A stretch of 64,000 bases of DNA from Daphnia pulex. Taxonomy: Eukaryota; Arthropoda; Branchiopoda; Diplostraca; Daphniidae. This document shows positions 1 through 14,205 of the stretch, piece after piece. A program made the translations under genes and the position numbers. The notes below the pieces were generated by a model. The model made no database searches and was not told the DNA's origin. It worked only from the letters and a program-made list of their open reading frames with translations. Location of the stretch: assembly GCF_021134715.1 (NCBI RefSeq), contig NC_060025.1, positions 7,068,001-7,132,000 of the forward strand, in the 5' to 3' direction. How positions within the stretch are numbered: the stretch's first letter is position 1; each line of letters opens with the position of its first letter.

Positions 1-1688
1 CGTCCGTGAATCGGCGTCGATTATTGAGGGGAGCGTCACTCTATGATCAGACATTTTTTATTCTGGTGGAGAAAATAAAAGGCAATATAATAATAATAAT
101 AAGATATGGATAGTCACGGCACTTTACGGGCGACCGTAGAGGTTAATTACATCCCATTTGCTGTTTTTAAATTTTTCTACGACGTCATGGAGGAATAAAA
201 AACCAAAAAGAATCGTCGTAAAAAAAAGAACGGAACAAGCCCGCGGTGATATCATCGATAGTTGTTGTTGTTTTCCTCCTCGGCATAAATCATATCAAAT
301 TAAAGTTTTCAGGTGACTTTGAAAAAATATATGAAAAAATATGAAGATATTAGAAAAGAAATAATAAATAGTAAAGTCAAAAAGAAAAAAAGAGCGTGAG
401 AAATATCGGTGGGAATCGGAAGGTTTTCGTCTTCCCGCTTTCTTAAAAGAGTATTTAAGAACTTTTTCTTCTTCTTGTACGACCCCTCGTCTGACCTCTT
501 TACGCCCCCCCCCCATACCCCCTGAGACCTTTGAGATACGAAAATTCCCGCACCATCGAACCTCTCACGAAAAGCTTCACCCTCTGTTGCACATTGCGGA
601 TAATTGAGCCAACATTTTCGTAGAGGAATAAAAACCAAATGAATTTTTCTTCCAATAGTCTGGTAGATTTTTCGCTTCTACTCTTTTCTTACATGTTACC
701 TGGGGAGGAGCTGAACATCATCTCCTGGAATGTGCTCACATTTTGAATAGAAAAACCGCCCTAGGGGGGGTAGTAGTAGTAGTAGCCTGGGCGGGGATCG
801 TCTGGCGTATTATGTGTATTGTATACGATATTATATCGGCCGCGCGGTATTATCGCGCAAGGAGATCGCATTCCTTCCGCCATCTTGTTGTTGTTGTTGC
901 TGCGCCCGTTCATTCGCGCATGTAAAAAGACGCTGACCGCATGGAATTCAGACGACGCAATCAGATATTATAGGGGGAATAGCTCTGGAGATGATCCGTG
1001 AGAAACTAACATCTCTCCCCTCTTCTTCTTCTTCTTTCTACTTCATAGTACAATTCTCTTTTGACACGCTGTGGAATGTGTGAGCTGACTTACAATGGGG
1101 GAGAGACACCCAGCGGGAGATTATTATTTCTTTTCTCTTATTTCATCAAAACGAAAAGAATTTCACTTTTTGTTTCTTTTCTTCGAATAAAATGAAACAA
1201 AATGAAATTTTAGATTTTTTTATTTTTGTTTCGTCGCGCAATTTTAGCTGCAAGGCAAATTTGCGGTGAAGGAATTAAAAAATAAAAAAAAGGGAGGAAC
1301 GTGATTTTTTGATTTCCGGTCCGATGGCTATCCGCACGTGCGGTGGTAAACGGCGGATAGATAGAAGAGGGCCACCGATGGTTATTTTATTTTTCACGGA
1401 GTTGTATATGGCTCGTGTTGTTGCGGTCACTCGAGCGGAACCCAGGCCCATACGGTCGTGAGCGCCAAAGAAACAATGAAATCACCACCACCACCACCAC
1501 ACACGATCGTTATTTTGACGTCGTCTCACGTTGCGGTCACGAATTATTTTTTTTTTATTCCTGACCATGTCTATACACTTCCGAAACTGATTTCATATTT
1601 TTTGACCAGTTATAATATGCCACACACACACACAATTTGCCGTTACTTATATTTTTTGTTAAATGTTTCCTTTTTTGAATTTTTACAG
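1..1688. other. Upstream intron or flank of the echinus-like gene
   Basis: I see no supportable exon here. The next stretch (1689 onward) is an internal exon in phase 0, so the N-terminal exons of that gene must lie further left or be too diverged to recognise. The sequence holds simple repeats (GTT runs near 260 and 880, TAG/TAGT near 770, TTC near 1022, CAC near 1483) and long A/T runs. Reading frames here are low-complexity translations of those repeats. Confidence 0.6.
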
Positions 1689-4600
1689 GTTTTGTGGCAT
1701 TTGGACATTTTCAGAAGAAGTTTCCGCGACCTGACCGGTCACGCTTGCCTCGGCGAATCGTGCATCTTTTGTGCCCTGAAGGTAACAATATATATATATT
1801 TTTTTCCAGTTAGAAAGAAAGAAGATGGGTTATCTTTTTTATTTCCCGTTTTGGAATTTTGTTTCTTTCTCGGGTGGGTTTGGCTTCTGCTGCGCTTTCT
1901 CGAATCCGACGACTCCCGCAGAAAAGCATAAAAAAATATGAACGATCTTCTCTCTCTGACTGGCTAGCTAGCGTCTATTCTTTCCCGGCGGCCAGTCAGT
2001 CACGTATCATCTTCCTTAGAAAAAAAGGAAAATGTTGTATAGCCAAAAGGTGTGTTTTTAAACGGTTTGTGTTTTCCAGCCGCGGGAGAAAAAGGCACAA
2101 TCGTAACAATGAGAAGATTTTTACGTAGCTGTAGGAATGCTGGACTTAGCGCCGCGCTCTGAATTATCAAGTTCTCCTCCTTCCAGCTAGACCTCTATAT
2201 AATGCACTAAATACATTAAACAAAAAAAGAAAAAAAGAAGAGTTGAAATTGTCGACTGCCAGCGGGTTTGAACAGATTCGATCCTTCACTCCCGACACGA
2301 AACGAAACGAAAAAAACAACTTCTCTCTTAAAAATGCATTAAGACACTCTGCGGGTTGTTGGCCTCCTTTCTTTCCACATCGCAATAAAATATAGATATA
2401 CACAAAGAATAAATATAAATAAATACATAAAAATCTGTTTTATTTTAGATAGTATATATACATTTTTTGGCCTTTTTTTTCGCTTCTTTTTCTGTTTCCC
2501 CATTCGTCGTGTGTGCTCTGCGTTCAATACCTCCTCAATGATCTCTAATTTGTGCCTGGAGCATGTCGGAGGAGGAGGAGGTGGATATGGAATCATCTCT
2601 GCGAGATAACGATAATCATTCTCCCTGGAAGAGTAATGGGAGATGTTTCTCTCATTTGCATCTCCCGTGCGTTACCGATCGTGATTCACGAACCTCACGA
2701 TATCGCGTCTCTCTCTCTTCGCTCACCCATTCTTGTAATGGATGCCCTCCCCGAGTCACGCTGTTAATCAGCCTCTAATGCGCATGTCTTCTGCCTTTTT
2801 TTTTCTTCTTCATTTCATATTTTCTTCTTCTTTTCGAACAATGGGAAACCACTGAAAATTTTGAGATTTATGGTTACGGTGCGTTCGTTCGTTCGTTCGT
2901 TTTTTTCTCCCTTCACTGCGCGTGATGACCGCAGACCGCAATCCCGACATCATCCGACGGGATCGATTTAGATCCATTTTTTCCATTCTCGCTTGTTAAT
3001 AATAAAATTGTATTTGATTTATTTTTAGGAATTGTTTGCGCAATTGCAGTATAGCCATGAATCAGCTCTGCCGCCGGACGCGCTCCGGCGGGCATTGGCC
3101 GAAACCTTTCTGAATCAACAGAGATTCCAGCTCGGTTTCATGGACGATGCAGCTGAATGCTTTGTAAGTTTATCTCATAAAGCAATCGAGTTTTACCTAG
3201 GTATAACAATGTCCATTTCTTTTTTCTTTTTTTGAACAGGAGAACATTTTACTTCGAATTCATTTCCATTTGGCCAGCAACGAGGCCGAGGACCAATGCG
3301 CAGCTGGGCATTGTATCCCCCACCAAAGGTTCGCCATGACCTTGGTGGAACAGTCCGTCTGCGCCGCTTGTGGCGCCACTTCCGAACCTTTGCCTTTCAC
3401 TCAGGTGAGTTGCAGCCCCAATCAATTGATTGTTATCTCATTAAACGGCACATTTTTTTCTCGATCCAAATCGAAAGGCCGTTTAACGACCAATCTCATT
3501 AGTGTGATGAGGAGAAATAAGGCCGAATCTACATCATTAATTTATTTTAATCATCATTTTTGTTTTGTTTTGTGTCTGTGTGTGTGTGTGGCTTATTATA
3601 ATCAAAACAGATGGTGCACTACGTCTCGGCGTCGGCGCTGACGTCACAGGCGCGCCAGCCACCCAATTTGATGGAGCCGGGTTCGCCGGCCGGATTATTC
3701 GGTCGTTTGCTGAGACAGGCGGGCGGGATGGGCGACATTCGTGATTGCCCGAGCGCTTGCGGCGCCCAAATTCAAATTTGCCGAACTCTGACGAACCGGC
3801 CGCAAATCGTTTCGGTCGGCATCGTCTGGGACTCTGAGCGACCGCAGCTGGATCACATCATGTCCGTCTTTGCCCTGGTGGGCACCAGCCTCCAGCTGCG
3901 GGACGTCTTCCAGTCGGTGCTGGACTCACGCTGGGCCGAATTGACCACCCACCGGCTGGTGGGCGTCGTCACTTACTACGGCAAACATTACTCCACCTTT
4001 TTCTTCCACACCAAACTCCAGCTGTGGATCTACTTTGACGATGCATCCGTCAGTGAGGTGGGGCCCGACTGGCAGCACGTCGTCGACAAGTGCCGGCGCG
4101 GCCATTTCCAGCCGCTTTTGCTCCTCTACGCAGATCCGGAAGGGACGGCCGTGCCGACGGCCACCGCTCCTTCGGCCGTCACTCCGGTCGGAGCCAAGCC
4201 GCGTCATCATCAATACGGATCACTTTCCAGGCCCAGGAGCATCACGCCCAATCCGGTGCCGGTCCAGCAGCAGCAGCAGCCAAGCTATAACGGCCGCAGG
4301 GCCATCACGCCCAACATGGAACTGATCCAGCACTCGCTCAACAGACGACCTGCTCCGTTGCCACAGCAGCAGCAACAGCAACAGCCGGACTATCGCGACT
4401 ATCAAAACATTTCGGACCTGGAAGGCATTTTCCATCAGCCGGATGAAGTCTTCCACGAGCCGGTTTACATCCAGCGACAAACAGTCGAATCCATTTTGAG
4501 GGCCCAGCAGCAGCAGTCGAACGTTTCCAGCGATCCGGATCTCAAGATCGCCATGCTCGCCGGTGCTAATTTGCCAAGATCGAGAGATTCCGGCAACTGG

Positions 4601-7600
4601 AGTGGCGACCGAAACAGCGCCTCCTCTTCATCCAGCACTTCCATGGACAATCCTTACCTCTACATTATGAACAGAAATCAAAGGTATAATTTAATTTCAA
4701 TTAATGATCTTTAAATCAATTACAGTTGAATTAATTTGGAAAATATTCAATTTTTATAGACCGCAGAGTAGCAGTTCGACCAATAGTTCTCCATCGAAAC
4801 CGGGCGATCCCAACGCTTTACCCAACCACCTGGGCGCTTTCCACGGCGATCCTGGATACGATTCCTATTCTTTATCGTCCAACGACAGTTACCCGTTGCA
4901 GCAGAGTCTGAAACATACCCTCCAGGTATAATTTAATCTTTAAAAAAAATGATTCATTGCGATGGAGTTATTAACGTCTGGAATTATTATTTCTTTTTAA
5001 ATTAGTTATCCCAGATTCCCGAGGGCGGTCACAACAGATGGCAAACCCGAGTGCCTGGGCCGTATCCACCGGCTGATGCTGGTGGAGCCGACGAGTGTGA
5101 AAGGCTTTGCCTCGAGGCGGATCACCTGCTGGAGCGGTCGAGAGTGCAGGAAGATCAAGGCGACCTGGAAGGGGCTTTCAATCTGTGTCAATCGGCGGCC
5201 CAGCGCAGCCGGGCGGCCATGGATGCCCCTTACAACAATCCGCAGACGCTCGTCTTTGCCCGGATGAAACACAACACGTGTGTCATGCGGGGGCGGAGCC
5301 TCCACAGGCGACTTTTGCAGGCGCGGCAGTCTGCCGGATTTTACGACGGATCGAACGCCGTTCACAATGGCGTCGCCGTTATGCCCAGCATCGACGAGCC
5401 GAGACACAGTCGCCAGAGCAGCCGCGATTCCAATCGCAGCGTCCGCCAACAACAACAACCGACTGTCCAGGCTGTCCCGCCCACTCCGTCCGCTCCTTCG
5501 TCCAACACTCAGCCCGGAAGCGTCGGGAAGAACATTGAAATTTACGCCACTTTGCCGAAAAAGAAGGGCAAGAAAGCGGCCGAAATGCTCCGTGAAGCCG
5601 AAACGACACAACAACAGCAGCAACAACAACAACAACCGGAGAGGCAGAGTCGATCGGGTGTTGTTGCCGGATTCGCTGGCGCCATGATGCGCCGGGAGAG
5701 GGCCAAGAGTGAGGAACGCAACAAGAGCAAACCGGTTCCCATTCCGTCGGTGGCCAGTGTGGCCCAGGACGACCTGGAAATGATGGGAGGTGACGGATCG
5801 AGCGACAACTCGTCCAGGTCGCCCGGCAAGAAGCAGCATCGCATCCGGCGGAGGCTTCTCATGGGCGGGCTCATCAAACGGAAGAATCGAAGTTTGCCCG
5901 ACTTGAGAGCCGACGACGACGACGGCCAGGAAGAGCCGCAACAGGAGCCGGAAGAGGATGACTATATCGGTTTACCTCCGCCGCCGGAAGACTCCAGCAA
6001 TCCTAATTTGGAGAAGAGCAAATTGATGATGAGGAGGAGTTTCCACTCGAGTCTGGGCCGGAATTTGCTGCCGCAACCCATCGGCCTCAACAAAGTTCCT
6101 CCGCCGCCGCCCGTCCGGAAAACGTCCCACCTGACTCCGGCGCCTCCGCAATTGCCGTTCTACGATAATTACGCTGAGAGTCAAATCACCGTCCATGCGG
6201 ACATTCACCATGAACGGACGCATAGCGATTTGGCATTCCCCGCTCCACACGATCCGCTTCCGCCTTATCCGGTCGTCGAACACGTCCGGCAAGCCAGCGA
6301 CGATTTCCCACCACCTCCTCCGCCGCAGGAATTGCAGTTACTCAGTTGCGATCCTGAACTGGCGCCGGAAGAAGAAGAAGAAGCGGAGCCTAGCGGATTA
6401 TTAGCCGAACTCCAAAGAAAGCGGAAGGAAATCCTAGGCGCCGGAAATATGCCACCACCTATGGCACCGATCGTCCCCTCCGCTCCGTCATCTTCGGCAG
6501 CCAATCCGCCGAATCATTGGCTGAGAGAACTTCAAAATACTTTGCAAAATAAGAAGATGGGAGTCGCCGCTCTGGCAGTGGCCCCTCAGCTCGTACCTGC
6601 GGCTCTTCCGACGGAAGAGACGGTCAATAAATCCGTCCGGAAGCTGGCGTCCCGTTTCGAACAAGCTAGAATCTCTCCAGTGACTTCATGTGATGTCGTC
6701 GATCACGCTCCTCCTCGCGTCCAGCCACCTGTAGTACCTTGCCAACAACAACAACAACAGCAACAACAACAGCAACAACAACAACAGCAACAACAGCAAC
6801 AACAACAGCAACAACAACAGCAACAACACCAGCCACTCAAGGCTCCTGTAGCGTCTCTACCACCTGCGGCTCCTGCCGGAATTTTGGATCGCAAGAGACG
6901 ATCGGGTGACGGACAGAGTAAAAAGAAGAGCGTGACGTTTTGCGACCAAGTGATTTTGGTCTCGACGGCCGAAGACACCGAACAGGATGAGACGTATGTT
7001 CCCAATCCAATCCTCCAGCGAGTACTCCGCTCGGCTTTCCAACAGGAAATGGTCAAAGATGTTGGCCAGCAACGACCGGAATCGAATCAGCCACTGGTTT
7101 CGCCCACTTTTAATAATGGAACGGATGAAGTGGATCGCCAATCCTTGAGGCCCCCTCAGCCGCCTTATCAAAAGTTGCCCGTCAACAGCCAGGCCTTCCA
7201 GCAATCTCATCACTACGCCCAGCAACAACCTCAGCAGCATTACCAGCAGCAACAACAATACCAACAACCATCAGGACAGCCGATGCGGAATGGTTACGGC
7301 GTTCCCCCTTCACCGATGATGGGCCAGAGGATAGGGCCACCATCCAGCGCAGGTGCTCCTCCATCTTACGCTCCGCCTCCGCAATATCCACACCACGCCA
7401 GAGTGCGCTTCCAGCCGCAGCCAACGGCCAATAACAACAACAACAATAATCTGACACAAAATCTGGCGATGAAAACGAATTACCCGCCGCAACAGCATCC
7501 GGATCAGCAGAGTAGGCCGCAGCAAATGGTCCAGCCGAATGCCGGTTCGTGGCAACAACAACCGCAACAACAAGGGCCAATGCCATCCAGTAGCGCTGGA

Positions 7601-7702
7601 TTCACTCCGTGCAGCCTTTGCGGGAAGAAGCAAGTGCCGTCCAATTTTCAATACTGCTCCGATTGTCAATTTTACATGCAACGGTTCCAGCCGAAAGCGT
7701 GA
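1689..7702 (+). CDS. ec: Echinus / USP53-USP54 family ubiquitin-hydrolase-like protein (5' end missing)
   Basis: Exons: 1689-1781, 3029-3163, 3240-3404, 3611-4683, 4760-4925 and 5006-7702 (stop TGA), giving about 1,440 residues in the window. The first exon reads [13 protein letters not shown]...CIFCALK, the signature that follows the Cys box of USP53/USP54. Next come the [14 protein letters not shown]-type segment and a zinc-binding-like CAACG. The His-box region ([30 protein letters not shown]) ends the USP fold near residue 320. The rest is a long disordered tail rich in Gln, Pro and Ser, with about 28 consecutive glutamines at 6743-6826, and it finishes with a CxxC...CxxC motif (CSLCGKK, YCSDC) close to the stop. 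Drosophila Echinus acts in eye-cell elimination. The vertebrate homologs were long regarded as catalytically weak or inactive. The exon with the catalytic Cys box is outside the window, so activity cannot be judged. Confidence 0.93.
1782..3028 (+). other. Large intron of the echinus-like gene
   Basis: It is bounded by GGTAACA at the donor and TTTTTAG at the acceptor. It contains a TTCG tandem repeat near 2883-2900 and several poly-T stretches. No conserved exon or element was recognised. Confidence 0.6.
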
Positions 7703-10700
7703 GCTTGACCAACTGGATCGTGAACAAAATTTTACTATTATTTTATTGAAGTATTTTGTTATTACCCAATCTGCAATTGTTTTAACTCGAGATATTAATC
7801 CATGATTTGGTTGATCTCCTAGCACACGATATCTGCGCCAACTTTTTTTAAATTGTATTAAGCAGATAGCTGTGCGTGTTTTATTCCTTTTGTTTGGATT
7901 GTTTTTCGCCACCACATTAAATGACCGATCTGATTTTCATCAAAATAATTTTTTTAGCTCTGAATTTATAAGTAACTGTGTAACTCTGTGTATCTCACAT
8001 TTTGCTTGTACATAACGTGCCAAAATTTGTTTTATGTACATTTACGAATGCTTAAGACAAATATAATACGAGAATCGTATTTCTATACAAAATCCGTTCA
8101 ATTCTTTTCATTTTTATTGAAAGTTAAAGAGAACGTAAACTGTAAACGCAAGTGATTTCTTTGTTACGTGATTTGCGATGTCGTAAAAGTGTAACGACTT
8201 CCACCACTGGCCGTTAGGTGTCGTTAGTTTGCATGAACGTCCGCTAGATGGCTTAGAATGTTGTGTTGCTTCCATGAAAAAAAGGAAGTAGGAAAAACCG
8301 CTAATAAGTCACACACCGACGGGAAAAAAGAGGGTGGTAGTTTTGTGATTGCTCATCTGAGTGTCGAAACTCAATTTAACCAAGGATCACATCGTGTCGA
8401 GTTCACAAGATTTCGCCGTCCCACGACAACAGTCAATCTTTCACAGCCAACACAAGCAACACCAACCTCCCTTTCCACCCGACTTTCCTCGACAGTAGTA
8501 CTGTACTACTTGAAAGCAACTGAGTAATTTGACGCCAGCTCAAGTCCCCCCTCACAGTAATTTTTAACATTTCCTTCAAACTGAAGACCGTTTATTCTGA
8601 CTTGTTTCGACTTTCGACGTTTGAAGCTTCTTTGTCTGCATCTCATCCTACTGGACTGTTGATGGTAGGTTGGAATATTTTTCAACACTCCCCGTCATAT
8701 TGTGGTGTTTTCATTTGAGTGATTGAGTCATCATTTTCTTGTGGTCACAGTGTGTCAGCAGCTTAGTGGTGGCCACTTGATCAAACTGTTGACTTCAAAA
8801 ATCATTCCCATATCATTCACAGTTTACTTTTTGTGTTTGTAGTGTTCTTCAGCATGTTTGTCATTAGTATCAAGGCCACCGTTGCTTGACAAACACAAAC
8901 TGTGTCTCTCCAAGTCCATGCAACATTGTAGAGCTATCATTAGTCTGATAAGTCAAGTGTTTAGGTACGAGGGTGCAAAATGAAACTAATTGTAGGGTCC
9001 AACTGTGTTACCCACTTTGGGTAGCACAAAAGACCATTAATCAATAGCAACTAAAATCTTTATTCAATTAATTTAAACAAAAATACTATGGGAATTTTAT
9101 GTGGAAAGGCTGAGGTTACTCAATCACACCATCAATCAGAGTCACTTTGGTGCTGTCAAGGCTAACAAAGTGTTCGAAAAGCGCATCGGAAAATTCTGAA
9201 TGTAGGAAACGAGGAGAAGCAACAATGTACACATACGTTGATTGAAACGGCATTTAACCAAAGTGGCCTGCAATTTAGTTGTTTAACTTTTTGTTCGTAC
9301 GATGCTGTTAAGAAGCAAAAAAAAACTAAGCAAAAAGATTTACGTATTCAAACAGAACCTGTTACGATTGTTTAAACTCGGCAGATTTTCAGGTAAATTC
9401 GCTACGTGCCTTGAAAGCTCAATAGTTTCGCAATCTGAAGTGGCTTCTGTTTGACGAGAGCGACACACACTATTCGGTTGAAAGTAAGAACAAACAAAAT
9501 TGACTTTTCTAAATTCGCTGAAAAAATACAGCATCCGTGTTTGCTGTATTTGGTTCAAAGGGAAAACAATTTCAGATTGCTGGTAAACATGGTTTGAAGA
9601 ATCAAGTAGCCAATAGCCAAGGATTAACAATATTTGCCGTCAGAACAAATATACTACGCTGCTGGAGATTGCCACTCGCTATGTAACTATTGTCACTGGC
9701 TGAATCGAATTGCTTTGTTTGTTGACTTGTCTTCGTCAGCATTTTCCTCTTTTCTTTTTCTTTTTACCAATAGGAGGAATTGCATTTTCCTAGTTTGCTA
9801 TTAACTTGGACTCTTTTAAACCACTACGTCAGTGTCAAGGAAGAACCGTTGGAGAAGACGTTCTCCTCCACAGAACTTAATCCTTTTCTTTTTTGAGCCC
9901 AACGTCTGTATAGTATGTAAACAAGTCCATCAACCATCCCGAGTACTTTGTCTCTCTGGGTCTTGCCAGTCGGGTCATTGACTCGCCAGTGAAATCAGTC
10001 ATACTCTCAATAGCGCAGAAGTCGACGGAGCCAAAACTTTTTGAATCAATCACATCTTCAGAAAGCTGCTGCTGTAATCGCTGAAGTGGAAACTAACGTG
10101 GTTGGCCAGCTCCATCGGATAACTAGCCCAGCTATAGAGTTGGAGAATGCGCACGATAGTAACCATAGTAACACGCTACGTGCGAATTGGAAGATTTTTG
10201 GGGGCAATGAGTTTTTACGACCCAAAACACTCTGAACGCGTCGTCAACAGGAAAAAAAAAAGAAGGGGAGAGAAAATAAAAAACAATTCGTTATCTGGTC
10301 TCATAAACATCCTTTTTGGCGCCAGAACCGATATCGGGAATTAAAAAGGGGAACAAATTCGAATAATCAAGAGGATGCAGGAATGCAGTCGGCTACGAGA
10401 GTGTGACGTAATTTCGGTCGTGGAATCCATTTCAAATGTTGTAAACGAAACCGTGAGAGTGCATGCGTCAGCGTGTTGTTGTTTTTTAAACTCGTTTCTT
10501 TCTCTTCTCTCGCCGTCATTCCCGATCTGAGAACCCAATCCTTGTGTACATATTTTTGGCCGATCTCGTTTCACTCTGCCTGTTCGATTCCAAAAGTCCA
10601 CTTTCAGTTACACACGCACACAATCAAGTTCTCGAGCTTCAGTTCGGGAGATTTCCAGTTAAGAATTGACGCGCGTTGGAGCGTGCCTGAAGCATTCTTT

Positions 10701-10927
10701 TATCGCCTTGTATTTTGTTTTGTTTTTTCATTTTACTTTTATTTTATTTTTTGTTGTTCTTGTTTTATTGATTTACAGATTGCTTTTCTGGGCTTGTAGC
10801 TGCCGTCATCGTTGAGGGTTCCGGTTTGGTAATGGAGCGTGATTGAGTGCTTCCTCTCTTGATTTTTCGGGCTCAATTAGAAGAGCCGTTGCATCCGGAC
10901 CGAAGAGCAAAATACATACCGTAAAAG
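7703..10927. other. 3' UTR of echinus-like gene, intergenic DNA, and 5' leader of RalGPS
   Basis: The segment just after 7702 is AT-rich, as expected for a 3' UTR. From about 8150 to 10700 I see only short unrelated frames without family signatures. A pyrimidine-rich acceptor (TTGATTTACAG, ending at 10778) suggests that a 5' UTR exon of the RalGPS gene runs from about 10779 into the start codon at 10928. Nothing else is supportable. Confidence 0.45.
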
Positions 10928-13900
10928 ATGATGGCTAAAATGAAATATTCCGAAATACCACGCGATTTGTCTTCAGACAGTATCGCCGCCTACAGGCTCG
11001 CCCAGGTAAAAGACAATCATCAAATTGGTCGCGAAAGGTGAAAATTAACAATTTAATTTGTTTCTTCCAAATAGGGATCGCCTGATCGAGACAAATGGAA
11101 AAGAAACTCGAGTGAGGGTCGAGGTAGTCCAGAATCGGGAACTTCATCCAGTGATTCTCCACCCGTCCGACTCTTTCACCAACAGCTGTCGTCACGTCGA
11201 TCCACTTCAGCATTTCGCTCGCATTGCCTGGGCTCGCGGAAGGAGTCGCCCGAGCCGCCCGACGAAGTGGACGGCAATGGGGACGCTTTTGTCCGTGCGG
11301 GATCGAGTCATCGTCAGTGCGAAATGGATCAGCAGCACCGACGTTCTAGTCGACGCGGAGCCAGCCCCGCCCAACCAACTCCTTACATGTTACACCAGTA
11401 AGCCTCCTCCCACCTTGTTGGTCCGGATCCGATCCGACATCCTCCGCCCATTGAAAAACAGGATGGGGGCCCACCCATCCAATTTGTCTCGTTTGCCTCA
11501 TTATTGAAACTTACCTCGACCGCGTTCGTCACAGTCTGTTGACTAAATGTCTTGTTTTCTTTGTATTTTTCTCTCCCCCTCATTTGCCTTTATGTCCGTG
11601 TGTCGAATCGGCCAGTTCACTGCCTCGCTCGGCCGGAGCCAAATCGAGCAGCTTGCCGGCCAGTGCTCGGTCCGGTCTATCGGCCATGCTGTGCGTTGAT
11701 GGCTCAGCGATGGAACGCCATGCCGACTGCCCCGTGCAGTCCATCGTCAATGTATAATATAACCAAGCATTTTCCGGACTTTTGTAAAAACATTTGGAAG
11801 CGGATGGCTAATTTCTTCTCGTTATTGTTTCTAATAGGTGAGCGCGGAAAGCGTGGCTGCCCAATTGACCCTGCTGGTCGTTCCCATCTTTCAAAACATC
11901 CAGCCGGAGGAGTTGACATCTTGCGGCTGGTGCAAGAGCAACAAACTGGAACTGGCGCCAAATGTTGTGGCCATGACGCGCCATTTTAATCACGTCAGTT
12001 TCTGGACCGTCCAGGAGATACTCAACGAAGCGAGCGTGAGGCCGCGCGCGGAAGTCGTCTCGCATTTCATCCGCATCGCCAAAAAGCTGCACGAACTCAA
12101 CAACCTGCACACGCTGATGGCCGTCGTCAGCGCCCTGCGCAGCGCTCCCATCTACCGCCTGCAGAAGACGTGGGCCGCCGTCACCAAGAAAGACGTCCAG
12201 TTGCTGGAACGATTGGCCGACTTGTTTTCGGATCACAACAACTCTGAGAAGCTGCGGCAACACATGGATTCGCTCAAGCTGCCTTGCGTTCCGTATTTGG
12301 GCCTTTTCCTGTCCGACGTCAACTTTATCGACGTGGCGCACCCGCACCACGGCGGCCTTGAATCGCAACGACGACAGTTGCAGATGAACAACTTGCTACG
12401 AATCTTGGCCAACTACCAACAGTCGGATTACTCCTTCCTGCCTGTCAAGAATCACGTGATGGAGTACCTGCGCTCAGCCAAATACATAGAAGAATTGCAA
12501 AAACTCCTCGAAGACGACCAATATAAGTTGTCGCTGAAGTTGGAGCCTTCCACGCCGCCGAGCTCGACGGGGTCCAAAGAATCCTTTTACGACGTCAAAT
12601 CGGCCATGGGCCAATTGAACGTGTCGCCCAGGAAGGCGGCTTCGGTCCGTAAACCGGCAGTGACATCTGACGGCTCTGGCCACGGCGTCAAATTTGTTCC
12701 CGGCCATACGAAATCCAGGAGCTTGGGTACAAAGTACGTATCAACACTCCCGTTTTCTGTTTTTCTTTGTTTACCTAAACTAACTGGCCATTATATAGAC
12801 CCATATTTGTGTCTTAACCAATTTTTTGCGGTCCGTAACCGATTGGGTGATGGTTTTTTCGTGTGTAGGGGACCAATAAGAATAGTTTCCATGACAACAT
12901 ACTAATCCAGTTATTCTAAGTCGAAAAAAAACAAAAACAACCATAACTTTAGTGACTGATCTGATTGTTTATTGACAACAACTTGAAGATTGAGGAGCGC
13001 CAGCTTACCCCGAAGTGCGTATCGTCAGCCCTTTACGGCAGCGTCGGGCGATTCTTCGTGAGTTTCGGGTTGTCCATTTACCCACCGCAACGGAATGCCA
13101 CCTCCTCCTCCTCCGTTTCCCCCAAGCACTCTTTCGTCTTGTCTTTATTTACGAGCCTCTCTTTTTATTGCACTACCTCTGCCGATTCATTTCTAGTCGA
13201 TGTCTTTTGTATTTATTTATTTTGTGGTCTGGTGTCTGTGTGCGTGTGTTGTCTGTTTTGCTCGCCCGCTCCGTTCAGTTAACTGGTTACTAACGTATAC
13301 ATTGTCGGGTATCCTCCCTTGCCCCCTTTTCTTTTTATCCATTCGCAGCATATTCCGGAATGGATCTAATCACGCGCCGTCGTACCTCAAAGAGAACGAG
13401 GCTGGCAGCGGCGTCTGGCGGCATTCGCTGGCCAACCATGGCTTCGATTCGACGCTTCGCAATTTGATTGACGACAGTGTCCAGGAAGAATCGACGACCA
13501 CCACATCGTCGTGTGCGATGAACTCGTCACCACGTCAGTCACTCCACGGCGAGCTTGATCCTTCCGCCCCCCACAACAACGACAACCATTCCGCTCAAGG
13601 GTAATAATTGCATTTTGGGCTCCGAATCATTCTAAATGAAATTACTTCTATTATTGACATGAATGTCCAGGTCGGATCACTCTCTTAGTGGATTGGATTC
13701 GCCTTTGCCACCTCCGCCCATCCGCTGCTGTTGCATTCAGGGATGCGTCCGCAAAAAAGCCGTTTTGAAAGATGGCCGGCGTCCGGCCGTCAGTGCATGG
13801 CAGAGGTATTGGATACAGCTCTCTGGTTCCAACCTGCTTTTTTATCAACCTAAACACCTCCGAGGGTAAATAAAAAGAAAAATCTTTTATTATTGTGTTT

Positions 13901-14205
13901 ATTGCGCTTTGTTTATTTTATTTTCAACGAAACAAAATTCTTTTCATCGATTTAGATCCGACCGATCGGATTTTCGACGACGCCCCTTTAAAGCCGTTTC
14001 CATCACCGGCTGGTCAGTGGAGCGGCACCACAGTCCTCGCCATCCGGACTCTGTTTTATTGAAAAACACTCAAAAGGGTGACGCCTACAAACTTCGTATC
14101 GTCTGTCCGGACGCCATTGAAGATTGGCTCAATTTGTTGACGTTGGCCATTGAAACGCCAGCTGAGAGTTCAGACGACGCAGAGAATCTCATGTCATTTG
14201 AATGA
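10928..14205 (+). CDS. RalGPS: RalGPS-type Ral guanine nucleotide exchange factor
   Basis: Seven coding exons: 10928-11005, 11075-11397, 11616-11751, 11838-12733, 13349-13600, 13671-13865 and 13956-14205. They keep frame throughout and give 709 residues. A Ser/Pro-rich N-terminus of about 180 residues precedes a CDC25-type RasGEF domain (about 180-440) with IQPEELTSCGW, APNVVAMTRHFN, ELNNLHTLMAVVSAL and VPYLGLFLSDVNFID. The linker ends in a PxxP stretch (SPLPPPPIR). A C-terminal PH domain follows (about 580-690, GCVRKKAVL...WQRYWIQLSGSNLLFY...DWLNLL). This order (CDC25, PxxP, PH) is diagnostic for RalGPS1/2, which load GTP onto Ral and are recruited to membranes by the PH domain. The CDC25 exon is unusually long and intronless. 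A likely poly(A) signal AATAAA is at about 15288. Two adjacent start ATGs are present; the first was chosen. Confidence 0.92.

Noticed and set aside
5006-5941. 311-codon minus-strand frame opposite the echinus-like last exon
   Set aside because: No domain, and leucine/arginine-rich low complexity. It mirrors codon bias of the real plus-strand exon.
6703-7056. Minus-strand frame encoding a long cysteine run
   Set aside because: It is the antisense shadow of the CAA/CAG glutamine tract in the echinus-like exon.
11808-12368. 186-codon minus-strand frame
   Set aside because: Antisense of the RalGPS CDC25 domain, which is clearly conserved on the plus strand.
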